From Echinococcus granulosus (Eukaryota > Platyhelminthes > Cestoda > Cyclophyllidea > Taeniidae): 64,000 nucleotides of DNA. A program made the translations under genes and the position numbers. The notes beneath the pieces are model-generated. The model searched no databases, had not been told where the DNA came from, and was given only the letters and a program-made list of their open reading frames with translations. Location of the stretch: contig NW_020170394.1 in the NCBI RefSeq assembly GCF_000524195.1, positions 1,019,845-1,083,844 of the forward strand. Direction: 5' to 3'. Below are positions 1 to 11,874 of this stretch, piece after piece. Each line of letters begins with the position of its first letter. Position 1 is the stretch's first letter.

Positions 1-305
1 GCGCCGCAGCAGCATGGAGAAATGCAGACCCAGATTGGGAAGATCACTCAATCTGCCTCGACTTCCCTCCCACTCCCACCTTCGTCCGTCTCGCCTCCCT
101 GTTCGCGGTGTCGACATCCCACCTCAGCGAGCTGTCTCTGCTCCAGCAACCTCTACTCCTTTCCCTCAGTGTTGACTCCTGCTTCTGCTCCGCCCCCTCC
201 TCCTCCCTCGGCAGCCATATACCACCCTCCTACTTACACAAATCAGTATGCTCCGGCGGGGTCCTACGTCCCTCCCACTACGCCCCAAAGCTACCCGAAT
301 TACTG
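1..305 (+). CDS. Pro/Tyr-rich C-terminal tail of an upstream gene (partial)
   Basis: The frame is open from base 1 and reads to TGA at 303-305, about 100 residues. The first half is rich in Ser, Thr and Pro. The end has a run of six prolines, then Tyr/Pro repeats of the kind YHPPTYTNQYAP and a final SYPNY. Such tails are typical of RNA-binding, COPII or endocytic scaffold proteins, but no conserved domain is visible, so no family is claimed. The 5' part lies outside the window. A second frame is open for about 60 codons over the same stretch, but it has no comparable regular composition. Confidence 0.55.
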
Positions 306-1597
306 ATTACCATTTGTATAGATTATGTTGTCTAGCACTTCGTTGCAATTTCTATGTATATCTCCTATCTCTGCATTTATACTACCCCTGTTCATGATGC
401 TGATTAATACTGTGCCTGTAGAAAAAAATATGGAAAGGTGGTGAATCAGTTTCCCTTTTTTCTCTGCATGCCATCCCACCCCGCATGGTTATCCTGTGCG
501 TGCACTTATTATAAACGTGGTGTGATACTGCTGTGAAGTTTGTATGGCTGTAGTGCTAGACAAGGTGATAAGAAGTACCCCTCATTCATTGCATTTGTTT
601 TTTAGCTGAGGTGGTTGTATTTCTTATAAAAACGATGTGCGGTAGCCGAGTGTAACAACCAATCCTTCCAACACCTAGATAATTCCTACCTAGTGAATCA
701 GCTTCTTGTATAAATAAGTGTTAATTGAGCGCATTAGTTGGACGCTTTTTTGCTGGTGGCTGTCTTCACTTACGAAGTGCATTCCTGCACAGCCTTGCGC
801 TAATTCATGAATGCGGGCATTCATTGACATTTGCTACATTTCGACTCAACCTATCAGTCCCTTTGTGCGCACGCCATATTTTTCTACTACTTTTCTGAAA
901 ACATCGGCTCGTAATTGTGTGGCTTCTTCAGCTCCTTGCCCTGACATGCCCATGTGTCAGTTAGGCAGCAATTAGTGCTTGTACAACAATAGCTTCTTCA
1001 TTATTAAATGAGGCCACATCAGGCGCTTATATCAAGCAAACTGTTAGTTGCTTTTATGGTTTACTCAGGTTGTTCGTCCGCTTTGGATTTAGCGTCAGGT
1101 AAATTGCTTTCTTGGCCACCCATCGCTCTATATCAGTAAAACCTTGGTACGTTGTTAAATAGACCGTGAATTTAAACGTTTGGGGATCTTTGTGGAGCCA
1201 TAAGTTGATTTGTACAGTCATTTAGAGCTCCTTTTCTCCATGCGGCGAAAGCGGCGCTGTTATTGTAAGATTTTAAGAGTGAAATGTGCTCTTATCCAAA
1301 TTAGGAGTTTCAACTTGGAGATACGGAGGGAATTCTTGCATTGGGCAGCTTTAAGATGTTTAAAGCTCAGCAACTATTGTTATTCTACGTAGAATTGGTT
1401 CCAGTACTTGTATTTAGTCGCGTACATCAGTATGGCGTAGAACTTTTATAATCATTCCTCAGTGACAAACACGGGACAAAGTACTGTATGACTCCTTGCC
1501 TGTTTGATATTCAAGTTTGCTCTTGTGGCAGAATTTACTGGAAAGCTGTGGTGTGGTTGATGTGGGTGATGATGTTGCTTTTATTTTCGATAGCATA
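306..1597. other. 3' flank and intergenic stretch
   Basis: AT-rich sequence with no convincing exon on either strand. The only open frame of note (1210-1392) has no splice support and no protein-like composition. The 3' UTR of the first gene and the promoter of the TXNDC17-like gene should lie here. Confidence 0.5.
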
Positions 1598-2948
1598 ATG
1601 CCAGCTAAGCAAATCTACGTGCGCTCACACAAAGAGATCGAGGAAAAATTGGAGGAAATATTTGCTAGCAACGGTGGACAAAAGGTGATTCTGCTCCTCG
1701 AAGGATCAACCGATATGACCGGTGAAAGCTGGAATAAGGCATGCCAAGAAGGTGAATTTTTTTCAGTTGATATAAAATTGCATGTCTGACACTACATTAA
1801 AATAGTACCCGAGGCACGACGTGTCAATTCCCCTACTCAGTATGAATTTCCTTGGGCTGTTTGAAGGTTTTCTACAGTATATCCATTACTGCTTCCTATT
1901 CATTATTTAGACTCCACTATGCATTATAAGACTTCCGCTAATTTCTGATGATTGATTACGACTAAATAATGTGGATAGAAGTGGCGCTTTGCTCCAAATA
2001 AAGGATGGGCGGATTTCATTGTCAATATGAGTGGTAGTTTATGATTTAATTGTTTATAAACTCTCTGCACTCAACAGATAGCTGAATTTCTCCAGTGTCT
2101 ACCGCATGATAATAGTGTCTTTCCTCATATTGTACTTTTTGAAGTTCTTTTTTTTTGACAGTTGAGACGTTGTTGGAACCCCTTTTGAATTCCGCTTCCG
2201 AGAAAACGGTTTTTTTAATGGCGGAAGTCGGTAATGAGGAAGCGTAAGTTCATCCGTTGCTTAGTGAAATGCATTATTCAGTTGTGAATGATTGGCAGCT
2301 GATGAATTTGTGCGTGGATATCTCTTTCATTCCAATTAGGAAGTAGATAGATCAAGGGTGCTTGTTCTAATCAAATCGGCGTTTAGGACATGGTTTAGGC
2401 TCTTTTAATTTTGAAAGGATTTGGAGAGTTATGCGTTTTCTTAGTATACAAATACTCAATACTGATGGTATAGTAGCTTGCCATACCTTTTATGATTCAG
2501 ATAAAATCCTTTGTCCTTTCAGTTTATGCTATTGACTACTAATGCAATACGTTATAAACCAGCTTAGATTTAACTCACCCTTGCGCAACAGCAGGCGCCT
2601 TGTCAATAATGCGTTTGCCACATCTATTAGTAGTATTTTAAATGCTTAATTTTAGATGGCGAGATGAAGCTAACTTCTTTAAGAAGCATGCGATCTACAA
2701 GCTGACTGCCATTCCAACGCTATTTTCATTCACAGGAGTAAGCCTTATTATGGTCGCATCTCATCGTTGCATTAATACATATTGGCCATTTTCTAAACTG
2801 AGGAGTTTTACAAGATTTCTCTTCTCCTACGGCAAAACCGCCGGCAATGCTTATTGGTTTTTCAATGATTTAGCCGGAATCAGTGGCCAAACGCCTTGAC
2901 GGTCCAGCTTGCCTTGACAAGGACGCGCTGACAGAATTCTTCAAATAA
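1598..2948 (+). CDS. TXNDC17: TXNDC17-like thioredoxin-domain protein, four exons
   Basis: Exons 1598-1751, 2162-2243, 2656-2737 and 2874-2948 join in phase (GT/AG throughout) to give 130 residues, against 123 in human TXNDC17 (TRP14). Family landmarks in order are a short alpha/beta start, the strand VILLLEG, the active-site loop SWNKAC, the strand KTVFLMAEVG, the segment AWRDEANFFKKH that matches the family's YW-DP-N-FR block, and the cis-proline turn TAIPTLFSF. The family reduces small cytosolic disulphides such as in dynein light chain LC8, using a WCxxC pair. Here the first Cys of that pair is Asn and only the second remains, so ordinary disulphide reduction is unlikely. The start was chosen because it gives the family's usual N-terminus, although the frame stays open upstream. 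An AATAAA at 3297-3302 could end the transcript. Confidence 0.88.
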
Positions 2949-4125
2949 TTCTTACCCAAGTGAGCCTTCCACAACTGTGATCGCCTCCTCATTTCTTTCG
3001 CCAACGTTTTACCCGCAAGAGATCGTTCGCTCTATTATGCTAATTCCTTTCTGCCTCGAATACTTCCGTGTTTCTTGTCTTTACTGCTTAGAGTATTGCG
3101 ATGTTAAATTATTTCGGCTCGCTATTTCATTTATGAATCCACAAATAATATCTGAACAATGGGTCATCAACATATTCGGCAAAAGTTGGTGTAAAGATAT
3201 GAATTCTAGGCTAGAAAAAAATTGATTGCAAAAACTCATCAGCTATTAGCACACTGCGCTTGAAGTGCCGGGGCAGTGCATTCTGAACATTTGGAAAATA
3301 AATCGTCTTTTAAAATAAGCACCAACGTTCAAGGAAGGAGATGGTAGTGTACAAGTCTGAGGCTGTGATGGGTCTCTCCTTACGCTAGGCAATTTGGCCT
3401 AAGTAATCTGTCGCAAATCAACCTCGACGCCGAATATTGCTTTGTAGACAGTAGAGTAATGCACAACCCTCAGGTGCATATTGTGACTGGAGAGTAGTGC
3501 AAAAATCTGAAATAAATTAACTCTGTGCCAGATCAATACTGCCCCAGAAGCTATGGCTGTGGGGGGCGGAACGGCTGAAAGGCGGTGTGCTGTGCTATCG
3601 AAACACATATGGGAGTTAGCTTTGGAACAAAAGCCTCATAAATGTCTGAAACAAGCGTTGGAAGTTGACCGTCTGTAGAGCTGCGCTACAGAATTCCAAT
3701 CAACTTAGCTGCAATTTCCTCAACATTCGCCCTACGCCTTCTCTGAAGATACCTATGAAAAGAAGTTATGGGGGTACACTCAACGTTCCCACGCCGCATC
3801 ACCAAAGTAGCCCGAACAGAACAACGATGACAACTCATAGTGTTCCTGAATATGGCCCCAATCGAGCCAATTAAATATAAAAAATATGTAGTATAACGTC
3901 GCATACTTGATTTTCACAAAGGATTTTACTAACTCACGCAAGTGGAGTCAAATTCTGCAAGAAGTTAGCACTCTTTTTTGATACCAATCGCTGGTGGATC
4001 CTAACCACAAATTCACCTAATTAACATAACACACACAAAAAAAAACAACAACTACAGGCATACAAATAAGAATTTATACAGAGGTACAGAATTGTTACAA
4101 GCAAAAAATGCAATCATAAACGGAT
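2949..4125. other. Intergenic stretch with weak minus-strand exon-like pieces
   Basis: It contains the probable polyadenylation signal of the TXNDC17-like gene (3297-3302). On the minus strand two short open pieces follow good acceptors: 3756-3690, ending in NVEEIAAKLIGIL and a stop, and 3556-3402, starting AIASGAVLIWHR and ending in a stop. Their phases do not join to each other or to neighbours, so no gene is called. Confidence 0.35.
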
Positions 4126-5068
4126 CTAGTCAATCTTTCGTTGTTTGCTTGGTGTATTGCCTGGATTATCATTTGGAGTACATTGCCCATCAGAGACCTG
4201 CTCTGAAAGACCGCGCTTCTGATTGCTTTCGTCTGTGGAATCGTTCCGCTGTTGGGAGACATGAGGAGTGGCAGGAGTCCTGTGTTTTGTATTTATGTAT
4301 GTTATTCGCGGCTGAGAAGATAGTCTATAAGGAACGTAGTTTTTGAAATTTTGTTCGTGAAAAACAGGCAAGTTTTTCAGGCTTTCCAGACCCATGGCGC
4401 AACCCAGATATTTACACAGCGCAGTACGATTCACGCAAATGCGTGCAACTCAAATGTGTTACCAATACAATGTCACCATTTGGTCAACATAGATCAAGTA
4501 AACTAAAAATGGAATTTATCAAGTCTACCAACTATTTCAAGTCAATTTTAATTTTAAAAGAGACTGCCTCTGAGATCATACTTAAAGCAAATGCCTCTTC
4601 TAAGTGCCACTTTAGCAAAATACATCGACAAAGACCAGGTTTCTTTAGGAATCGTCACATGTAAAGTGGTGTTGAGGTAAATTCGCATTATTTAATTTAA
4701 ATCAACATGCTAAGTCACCTTGGCTTTATCATTTTATGCTTAGAATTGCAAATTGTCCATTGAAATTAAAAAAGCTTGTTTCGCGATGTCTCGAGAACAT
4801 GTGTATCTAATGAATTACGTCGATCCATTAAATTAAATAGGGTTCCACACGTTCCAAAAATCTTTTTTGCTGAACAGTATCATTAGGCCAAATCGATTGT
4901 AAAATATCTCTGTATGTTTATGCAGATGATTAAATGTTTCAGCACTACGAATTCACTCCGAGCGTTGTTTAAATTTACCAGCGGTTTTTTACTTATTTGA
5001 GGAGACAAATCGTTCGGGTAAATAGTAGCAGTGGGCGCGTTCATCAGGCCTGTTACTTGCCCTGACAT
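4126..5068 (-). CDS. Unrecognised two-exon gene, about 132 residues
   Basis: On the minus strand an ATG at 5068 opens 25 codons that end at a GTAAAA donor (exon 5068-4993, phase 1). The acceptor before 4448 is also phase 1, and exon 4448-4126 adds 106 residues to a TAG. The N-terminal half looks globular, with Cys and hydrophobic residues (ALCKYLGCAMGLESLKNL). The C-terminal half is a hydrophilic Ser/Thr/Asn/Pro/Lys tail ending TPSKQRKID. An acceptor lies just upstream of the ATG (GATTCATAG). No family was recognised. The phase agreement and composition argue for a real gene, but no homologue can be named. Confidence 0.4.
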
Positions 5069-5385
5069 TTTCGACTTTGTTGCCTATGAATCCATGTTTT
5101 GCGACAAAACCAAGAAGTCTCATCATATTTTAATTAACTTGGGCAGTAAGTCACATAATTTAGGTCACTACTGAGCTCACCTGATAGTGCCGTGTTCCGT
5201 ATCGTCCCGTCTCGCCTCCAAATATTTAGTGCCGCATACCATTGTGCAAGAATAGTTGACTACTAGCATGCGAGGTATTTGGAGGTCCATAATGTGAAGT
5301 GGGAATTAAAAGTCGCGCGGGCAGAATGTTACAGATCTCTCTTTTGGGGCTGACGCTTACTCTCAACATTCTCATACGTCAGCTA

Positions 5386-6024
5386 TCATAAGGTAGTCAT
5401 TGCTTGAAGCACAATAGCATTGGATAACTTTTGACAATAGTTTGGTGGTTTTGAGCGTATGCTTGGTCGCTCTTGTTTTGTAATATCCACAGATTGCACT
5501 GCAGTTTTTGGCACAGTCATTCGGCAACAGTTAACGATTCTACGCTTTCGGAGATCAATACTGTTGTTAATGGCAGACAAATCTACGTTAAATTGAAAAC
5601 GTTCGAATTTGATGGCTGGATGTTGAGCTTGAACGTCATTGGTGGTGGCAGGACTTGCTGAGAGTGAGGGGTAGAGATAATTAAACACGATAAGCATTTT
5701 TTTCGAATTTCCATGTCTGCGCTAGTTGCTTGGGGTTGGGTCATAAAGCTTATTAACATTTCATGGTAGTGTCGTGTTCAAGACTATTTCTCTCAATTGA
5801 CACGACCACTGGCGAAGCAGCGGAGGTTATTCAATGAGGTAATAACAGCAGGTACCTTCGAGTGCCTCGCACCGGGGATGTTTATGTTGTAAACCCGGAG
5901 CCAAGGAGATGTGTGGGTCGAGTGATACCCACAGCAGCACTGAGGGGTGCAGAACTGGTCGGAGAAGGTTGCTCAAACATTCGCGTCGGCCTTCTTCCAG
6001 CCCCACGTTCGTCTGTCCTTCCAA
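5386..6024 (-). CDS. Possible two-exon hypothetical gene
   Basis: An ATG at 6024 on the minus strand opens a frame ending in HPRCEALE, followed by a GTACCT donor in phase 1 (near 5855). A good acceptor (CTCTCAG) before 5657 takes up phase 1, and exon 5657-5386 adds about 90 residues with normal protein composition (for example KFERFQFNVDLSAINNSIDL) to a TGA. The second exon is the stronger part. The first exon overlaps an open frame on the other strand and may be spurious. No family was recognised. Confidence 0.27.
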
Positions 6025-6351
6025 ATTTTTTATCCCCTCTTTTTTTCTTAGTAGTTCTTTAGTAATCTATCCGCTTTAATTAATCAGCAACTCCATTTGC
6101 GAATATAGTCCGAACTTTGTAGTGTTTGTTTTAAGGTACCTATTTGTTTCTGCGGTTCGTTGAACTTCACTATACCTGTGTTTCGACTACGTTTCTTTTC
6201 TTTGGCATTTATCAGGATACCATAAATGCATTGTTGTTGCCAATAATGTTAGGGCGCCCTGCAACAACGACGCATGAGATAAACAATGTTGTCAGTGGTA
6301 AAGTTAACATGTAGTTGAGATTATTTTGCTTCGATGAGGGGGCTGAAGCAC

Positions 6352-6570
6352 CTACGAGACGGTGCATGTACTCTTTTTGAACTTATTTTCTGTTTTCTTA
6401 GCAATAGCCTTGTCGGTCCATGGGTCTGAAGGTTCAAGCTCATTGACACGACTGATTAGTTCCTTGATGAGTGGTCCGGCCGAATGTCGTGGGAATTCCA
6501 GTTGTGCGGTTAGTAGGTTCATTTCACTTTTTAAACCCTCGATTGACCTAGCAACGCGGTCTGAGTCCAT
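6352..6570 (-). CDS. Heterotrimeric G-protein gamma subunit, GNG13-like
   Basis: A single 72-residue frame from ATG (6570-6568) to TAG. The order is that of a G-gamma: an N-terminal helix (SIEGLKSEMNLLTAQLEF), a second helix with the family spacing PLIKELISRVNELEPSDPW, a DP motif before a basic linker, and a C-terminal CaaX box, CTVS. The best remembered match is GNG13 (QLAF...ELLKW...KDPF...CTIL). Gamma subunits pair with G-beta and are held on the plasma membrane by their prenyl group. The terminal Ser predicts farnesyl, as in rod G-gamma-1, and not the geranylgeranyl added to the GNG13 tail. No intron is needed. Divergence is high, but length, spacing and tail agree. Confidence 0.7.
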   Translation of the reverse strand: MDSDRVARSIEGLKSEMNLLTAQLEFPRHSAGPLIKELISRVNELEPSDPWTDKAIAKKTENKFKKSTCTVS

Positions 6571-7400
6571 TACTAGTCTGGGATTTTAATTTTGTCCCGC
6601 CTTGGTCATGTGACTATATTGACGCCAAATAAATGCACAAGGCGTAGGAAATAAACGCGATTTCGGCCTTGGGACCCACAGAATTCTAGATATCTAATAA
6701 TTTCTTGTGGGTCCAAAAAACGGCCATCGGAAAACAATGTTCATTTGTCAATTGGATTCTAGGTAACTTGCTTGAGATTGCAAAGAAATTAACGCTGCTG
6801 TCCTTTAGCTCTTCAGCATAACGGCAATGCATACTCCACGCCAGTAATAAAACTTCTTCCTACTTTAGAAATGACTCAGTGTGGTACAAACCCGGCTCTA
6901 AAGAACAAATATACTGGATTCTGTTCCTGAATGCCATACCTTGGTGTTACGTAGGAAATGCCTAAGCTGCGGAGAAGTGAATGCATGATGATTCCGGACT
7001 AAAACGTTAGGTGACCTGTGCTAAAAAAATTTAAACGTGTAGAATAGGAAGGAAGTCCTAGTGTTTAAGATTACTGTCAAGCAAAGTTTCCAGACATGTA
7101 TGGTAAAAATATGCCTGGGCCAGATATTGGCTAACAATTGAATATGTTCGACAAATACTAAAAACATGTAAAAATGTTATTGCTAAACTTTAAAGCACTC
7201 AATATCTAACCTGAAATAACCTTTCCTTATTTTTAATTAACAATACTTGTTTAAGTTTACCTTCGCGATTATATACGTTAACGATTACACGCCACCCATT
7301 TTCAAATACATGTTATGCGAGTAGTGTACAATGCTGAACCGTCAGTGTATCTGCAAAATTTGTCAATGCGGGTAAGAGGCGCTTTTTTACATATGCTAAG
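6571..7400. other. Upstream region shared by two divergent genes
   Basis: This lies between the minus-strand gamma subunit and the first recognised SAXO exon on the plus strand. The missing first coding exon of SAXO, expected to carry the family's Met and Cys-rich start, was looked for from 3.3 to 7.4 kb and not found. It is either very short or further upstream. Confidence 0.4.
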
Positions 7401-10400
7401 ACGTCATAAATGTCCTCATATACATCCGAAAAAGACCACAGACAGTTTCTGTAGTGCCACCGAATATACAGATCGTTACATTGGGCACATCAGCCAGCGA
7501 CAAAAACCCTTCAAACCACAGTCTGTTGCTATTTCTTCCACAGGACCATTATGCAGTGAAACTACACATAGGTATGTTTATTTTTGACATTTTACACTAC
7601 CATTTAGCAGAGTAGCAATATTTTGGGAATCAGTGTACTGTATTTGCTCCCTTTCAAAACTTCCACAACATAGTTTTTTGTTGATCCAAACACTGCACTT
7701 AAAATTTGAGTATATTTTAAGCTTTTATTCTCCCATTGCAAAGTCTTAGCTCTTTGGACGCCTTAATTTATCAGTTTAGCAATTTTCTTGTGAAATACGC
7801 AACGTTACAAGGAAATCAAAACTTACAGCCCTTAGAAACAATACCCCGTATTTTAATTATAAGAATATGTATTTTGACCTCTGCAGCGTGTTTCTGATTT
7901 TTTAAATCTTCAGATTTTCTCATCTTGATCATTTGGTGCGTAGCAAGCGTCGTTTTATTGTGCACATTTCTTATACTTGACTTTTCCGAGTTTTTAACCT
8001 TACCTTCGGTAAATTTCTGCCTATCGCTTATTTGCCCACGTGTTTCTTACTATAGATGTAAATAAAACTGGCGTTGAAATCTGAATGAAATAATTCTGAG
8101 AGTGTTTCTTTTATAGATCTGACTTTATACCACTGCCACTAGAGTCCCGAAAGCCTAGAAATCCTGAACCTGTACACATTTCTGAGGGCAAATTTGAGGA
8201 CCAAAGTGTGTATAATTTGGAATTTACAGGTCGGATTTTTTTGCCTTAAATGCAAGCAACCTGCTTGACATCACAATGGATGAAACTACTTAGTGACACA
8301 TTGCACAATTGCTTATATGCTTGTCCAAAACGTATTTTAGAGATAGCATTTTTAAGAATTCTCACTGCTATGAGTTTCTACTTGAGGTTCTCTGTATCAA
8401 TTTTGGAACATCGATTCAAGATACATGGTTCGCTTTCTATGCTTAAGCCCTGCACAAATTAATGCAAATAAGATAATTTTTTGCCATCAATAATTAGAGT
8501 ATGGTACGTGCTACATGGCTTCACGACGACACTTGTTGGTATTTCGACGCTTATATTTTGTACGCAAATAATTTACTCATTGGCAAAATTTTCGAAATAG
8601 TTTCTTGGAGCTATTTTCCACGACTTAGCAAATTATAGTTGACATACATTGCTTAGTTAAAGTGACCTCGCTTCAGATTGCTTAGCTTTAAACTCCCAAA
8701 TTCACCAAGTTATCATTGCTTAATCGGCTTAAATGCACTTCATTTAGGAAGGCAGTTACATTGTTTGGTATCTATGGTTGATATGATAGAATACAATGGC
8801 ATTATTCTTTGTGAAGTAATACTTGGTGTTGGCATTGGCAACCGTAATGCTCAGGCCCCTGACAGCCAGTTAAATACTAAGGGGAAACTGAGTCCATTCC
8901 CACAGTTTGCCTATAACGGCTTCTATTTTTAGGTAAAAACCTTTTTCTCTGATTTTATTCCAGAAAAAGGTCTTGTTCGAGTCGATCCAATCAAACCTCA
9001 GCAAAGTGAAAGATCTCAGGATAGATTTGTCGGGGAAGCTACTTATGCAGGTAGCGACTTTTACGCAATCATTCCCAAAAGGAGTGGTTATCTTAAGTTA
9101 AGGAAATATTCACGTTTGATTTATTGAACTTCTCATAATTGTTTTCGAGATAAGATATCATTATCAGGGTGTGGCTGACTTATGGTTGCAAAATAGCGGT
9201 ATTTAAAAACTATTAAAGTAATTTATTTTTGCTTGAATAGGAACTTTAAATTGACCAGATAATTGCATCATTAAATAGGTATGTTGATTTGTAAGTGCGT
9301 GCATAATTTACCTTGCCTGATGCTTCTCTTCAAGCGGACTACAAAGCATGGGATTTAGAGCCGCATCAGAACTGCGGTCCGAAATACGAATACCGAAAGC
9401 CGTCTGTGGATTTTAATGGAGAACCAATCTATACTTCCGATTACGTCGATCATGGTGTTGTAAAGCCTCCGAGCGCTTTTAAGCCGTTGATTCAACCAAT
9501 CCAGAGTGAACCTTTTGATGCAATAACCACCTTTACGGCGGATTACGTGCCCAAACACGGAGGTAGTGCAAACATACTCATAATTTCTTAGATATCTAGC
9601 GACACTCCTGGTATTCGTGAGTTGTTTGACTTCTGCCATTACTTTTAATTAACGCTTTCAGCAGTCGTTTAAACTATTGGAAAAGGCCAGTACTTGTATA
9701 ATATGAATCTGGGTAAGAATGCTGGTGAAGTAATTTAGCATCAGCAGACATCGTCCGGACATCGGTACTCATGAGTGATACTATGGGGCTTCGAATTTGC
9801 CTCCCTTAGATTCAGGTTCAATAAAAACGCAAATTAGTTGAAATGCGTAGTGCACAGCTTAAACTAGGTCTTTTAGTTATGGGCTCCCAACGTACTACTA
9901 AGGGTATTCGTCTCAGCACTTTTAACAGGCCAAAGGCTTGCCTTTCCCAAAATTTATTAACAGTAATGTAGCCCTTAGTTGGTAGTTAATAGTTTAATCG
10001 GTGCAGTAATTTCAGGTCGTTGATAAACTGTCCTTTAAGAATATTTCGTTGTCTGAACGAATGCTAAACTGAGTTGGCCTGTGTAGATATTTAATAATGA
10101 AATAGGTATACAAACACGTTGTGTATTATTGAATGAACCTAAACTCATAAAGACATTTTAGGAGGTTAATTCTGATTTCATTGCCTTCAACTTTAGGTAA
10201 ACAAAGGCCTTTCCGTCCGAATCACACGACAGTGCACTCTGATTTGCCATTTTCAAATGAAACAACACATCGTGCTGACTACACTGAATGGCCTCTTTCT
10301 CAGCAATATCATAGGATTCCTGAGGAGTACAAACCAAACGCTGCCGAATTCGACGGTCGAACCACTTACACAACCAATTACGTTCCTGTGAAGTGTGAAA

Positions 10401-11874
10401 AAGCTAAAATCATAAAACCAGCTTACCAAAACCTAGATCCAAACAGGGAGTTTTCGGTAGGTGATGCATTGATCATCTACAAAAATAGGCTTCTTTCAAT
10501 ATTGAGGATCATTTATTCCTCTTCATGCACTGAAGTATGCATGCCATGCTAGAATTGGAATCGAGCATTTAAGAATGCAGCACAACACGTCGAGGATTAT
10601 AAATTGGAGGATTGGAGAACTGAGTAAAGTGGAAGTCATATCTCCTGAGAGAATGGCATTACTCAGTGCATTTACCAGTGACCGATAAATTATTTTAGAC
10701 AATCATAGCTCAATAAAAATCTGAAGACAAGTCAGTTAGCTGATATGCAACAACTGTAAAGGTATTGCTAACTCTTCTTTTACAAGTTTCTCGCAATGGC
10801 ATATTACTTCAATTCTAGAACTTTCACTCCAAAACCTTTGACTTATTACCAACAAATGTCGCCTTCAATCTCGGGACGTCAAGTATAATCGTATAACTGC
10901 AGTGAATCAAATGACGCCTGTGAATTAGAGATTCTATTTAATATCCAAAACGACGCTAAGTACAATTTAACAGAACTTTTATCTGGTTACATTAAGGATT
11001 TGACCAACTACAAAAAGGAGTACCGCAAGTGGTCTCTAAAAGACCGTTCGGCTCCTGCTCGAGGACCTTTAAAATACGTGCCACCCGAGGTGCCCTTCCA
11101 CGGACAGACGATCTATCAGAACGAATACATTCCCAAACAGCGCGATCCCTGTCCAGTGCTGCAACTTCAATATAATCCTGATGTCGTTTGCGAGGGAGAG
11201 GTAAGTTTGAGTCCAAATTGATCTGTCCCGACCATTGAGTAAGTACCAAAGGTGCTGTAAGGCTAACTAAAATGAGAAAGCAAACAGGTCTATCAATGAT
11301 ATGAACCAAGAATTGAAGGTTATACACTACGTTTTTAGTTTCCTTATTATAGTAACACAAGTCATCTGTGAATTCAAACAAAAGAATCCCTAAAGTCATC
11401 ATGGTAAACGGTTATTACTTCAAACGATGTTAGTAAATTGTTTTAAGATGGCGATAATGTTGCGGATACCACTAAAATTCCTGGAACTGCAGTCGTTGCA
11501 CCGTCGGAAGCGTTAGTACTGATTGGGTAATGCAAATTCGTTTTTAGCATCTAAATCCTAAACAATTCTTGCTCATCTAAGTAAAAGACTACGTTCTGCG
11601 GCACAGCCTTCTGGTGTATTTATCCAGGAAATCAAAACTATACCCATCTGTATATTCCGGTGGTTGTATACCTAATACCTTATCAAGTAATATTTTTTTA
11701 CGTTTATTCTCCAGACTTGCGTGCTCGCGTGTTTAATTAATTCACAAAGTTTGTCATCAAAACTGTATAAATTTCCCATTTTTTAACCTTTTTTAGGATG
11801 AATATGGTCATAAGTTTTTTTCGACACGCGATCAGAAGAAACAGAACCCATCCGCGATTATCGCGGCCCATTGA
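7401..11874 (+). CDS. SAXO: SAXO/FAM154-type stabiliser of axonemal microtubules (5' partial)
   Basis: Seven exons join in phase: 7401-7571, 8117-8229, 8964-9050, 9335-9562, 10197-10456, 10997-11200 and 11797-11874. They give about 380 residues to TGA. The first ends the Cys-rich start (CPHIHP then TEYTDRY). The rest is the family's irregular repeat of about 30 residues, marked by T-x-Y or T-T-x-x-x-x-D-Y followed by K-P: ETTHR-SDF, EATYAADY, DAITTFTADY, ETTHRADY, DLTNYKKEY. The block RVDPIKP is nearly identical to human SAXO1. Family members bind along doublet microtubules inside cilia, flagella and centrioles, which fits a flatworm with flame cells and sperm flagella. The last exon, DEYGHKFF and after, matches the family's C-terminal end. 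Only the first exon (about 10 residues) is missing. Confidence 0.87.

Noticed and set aside
3402..3756. Minus-strand pieces with a faint cyclin-box flavour
   Set aside because: Each has a good acceptor, but the phases do not join and both end in stops. The likeness is too weak to name.
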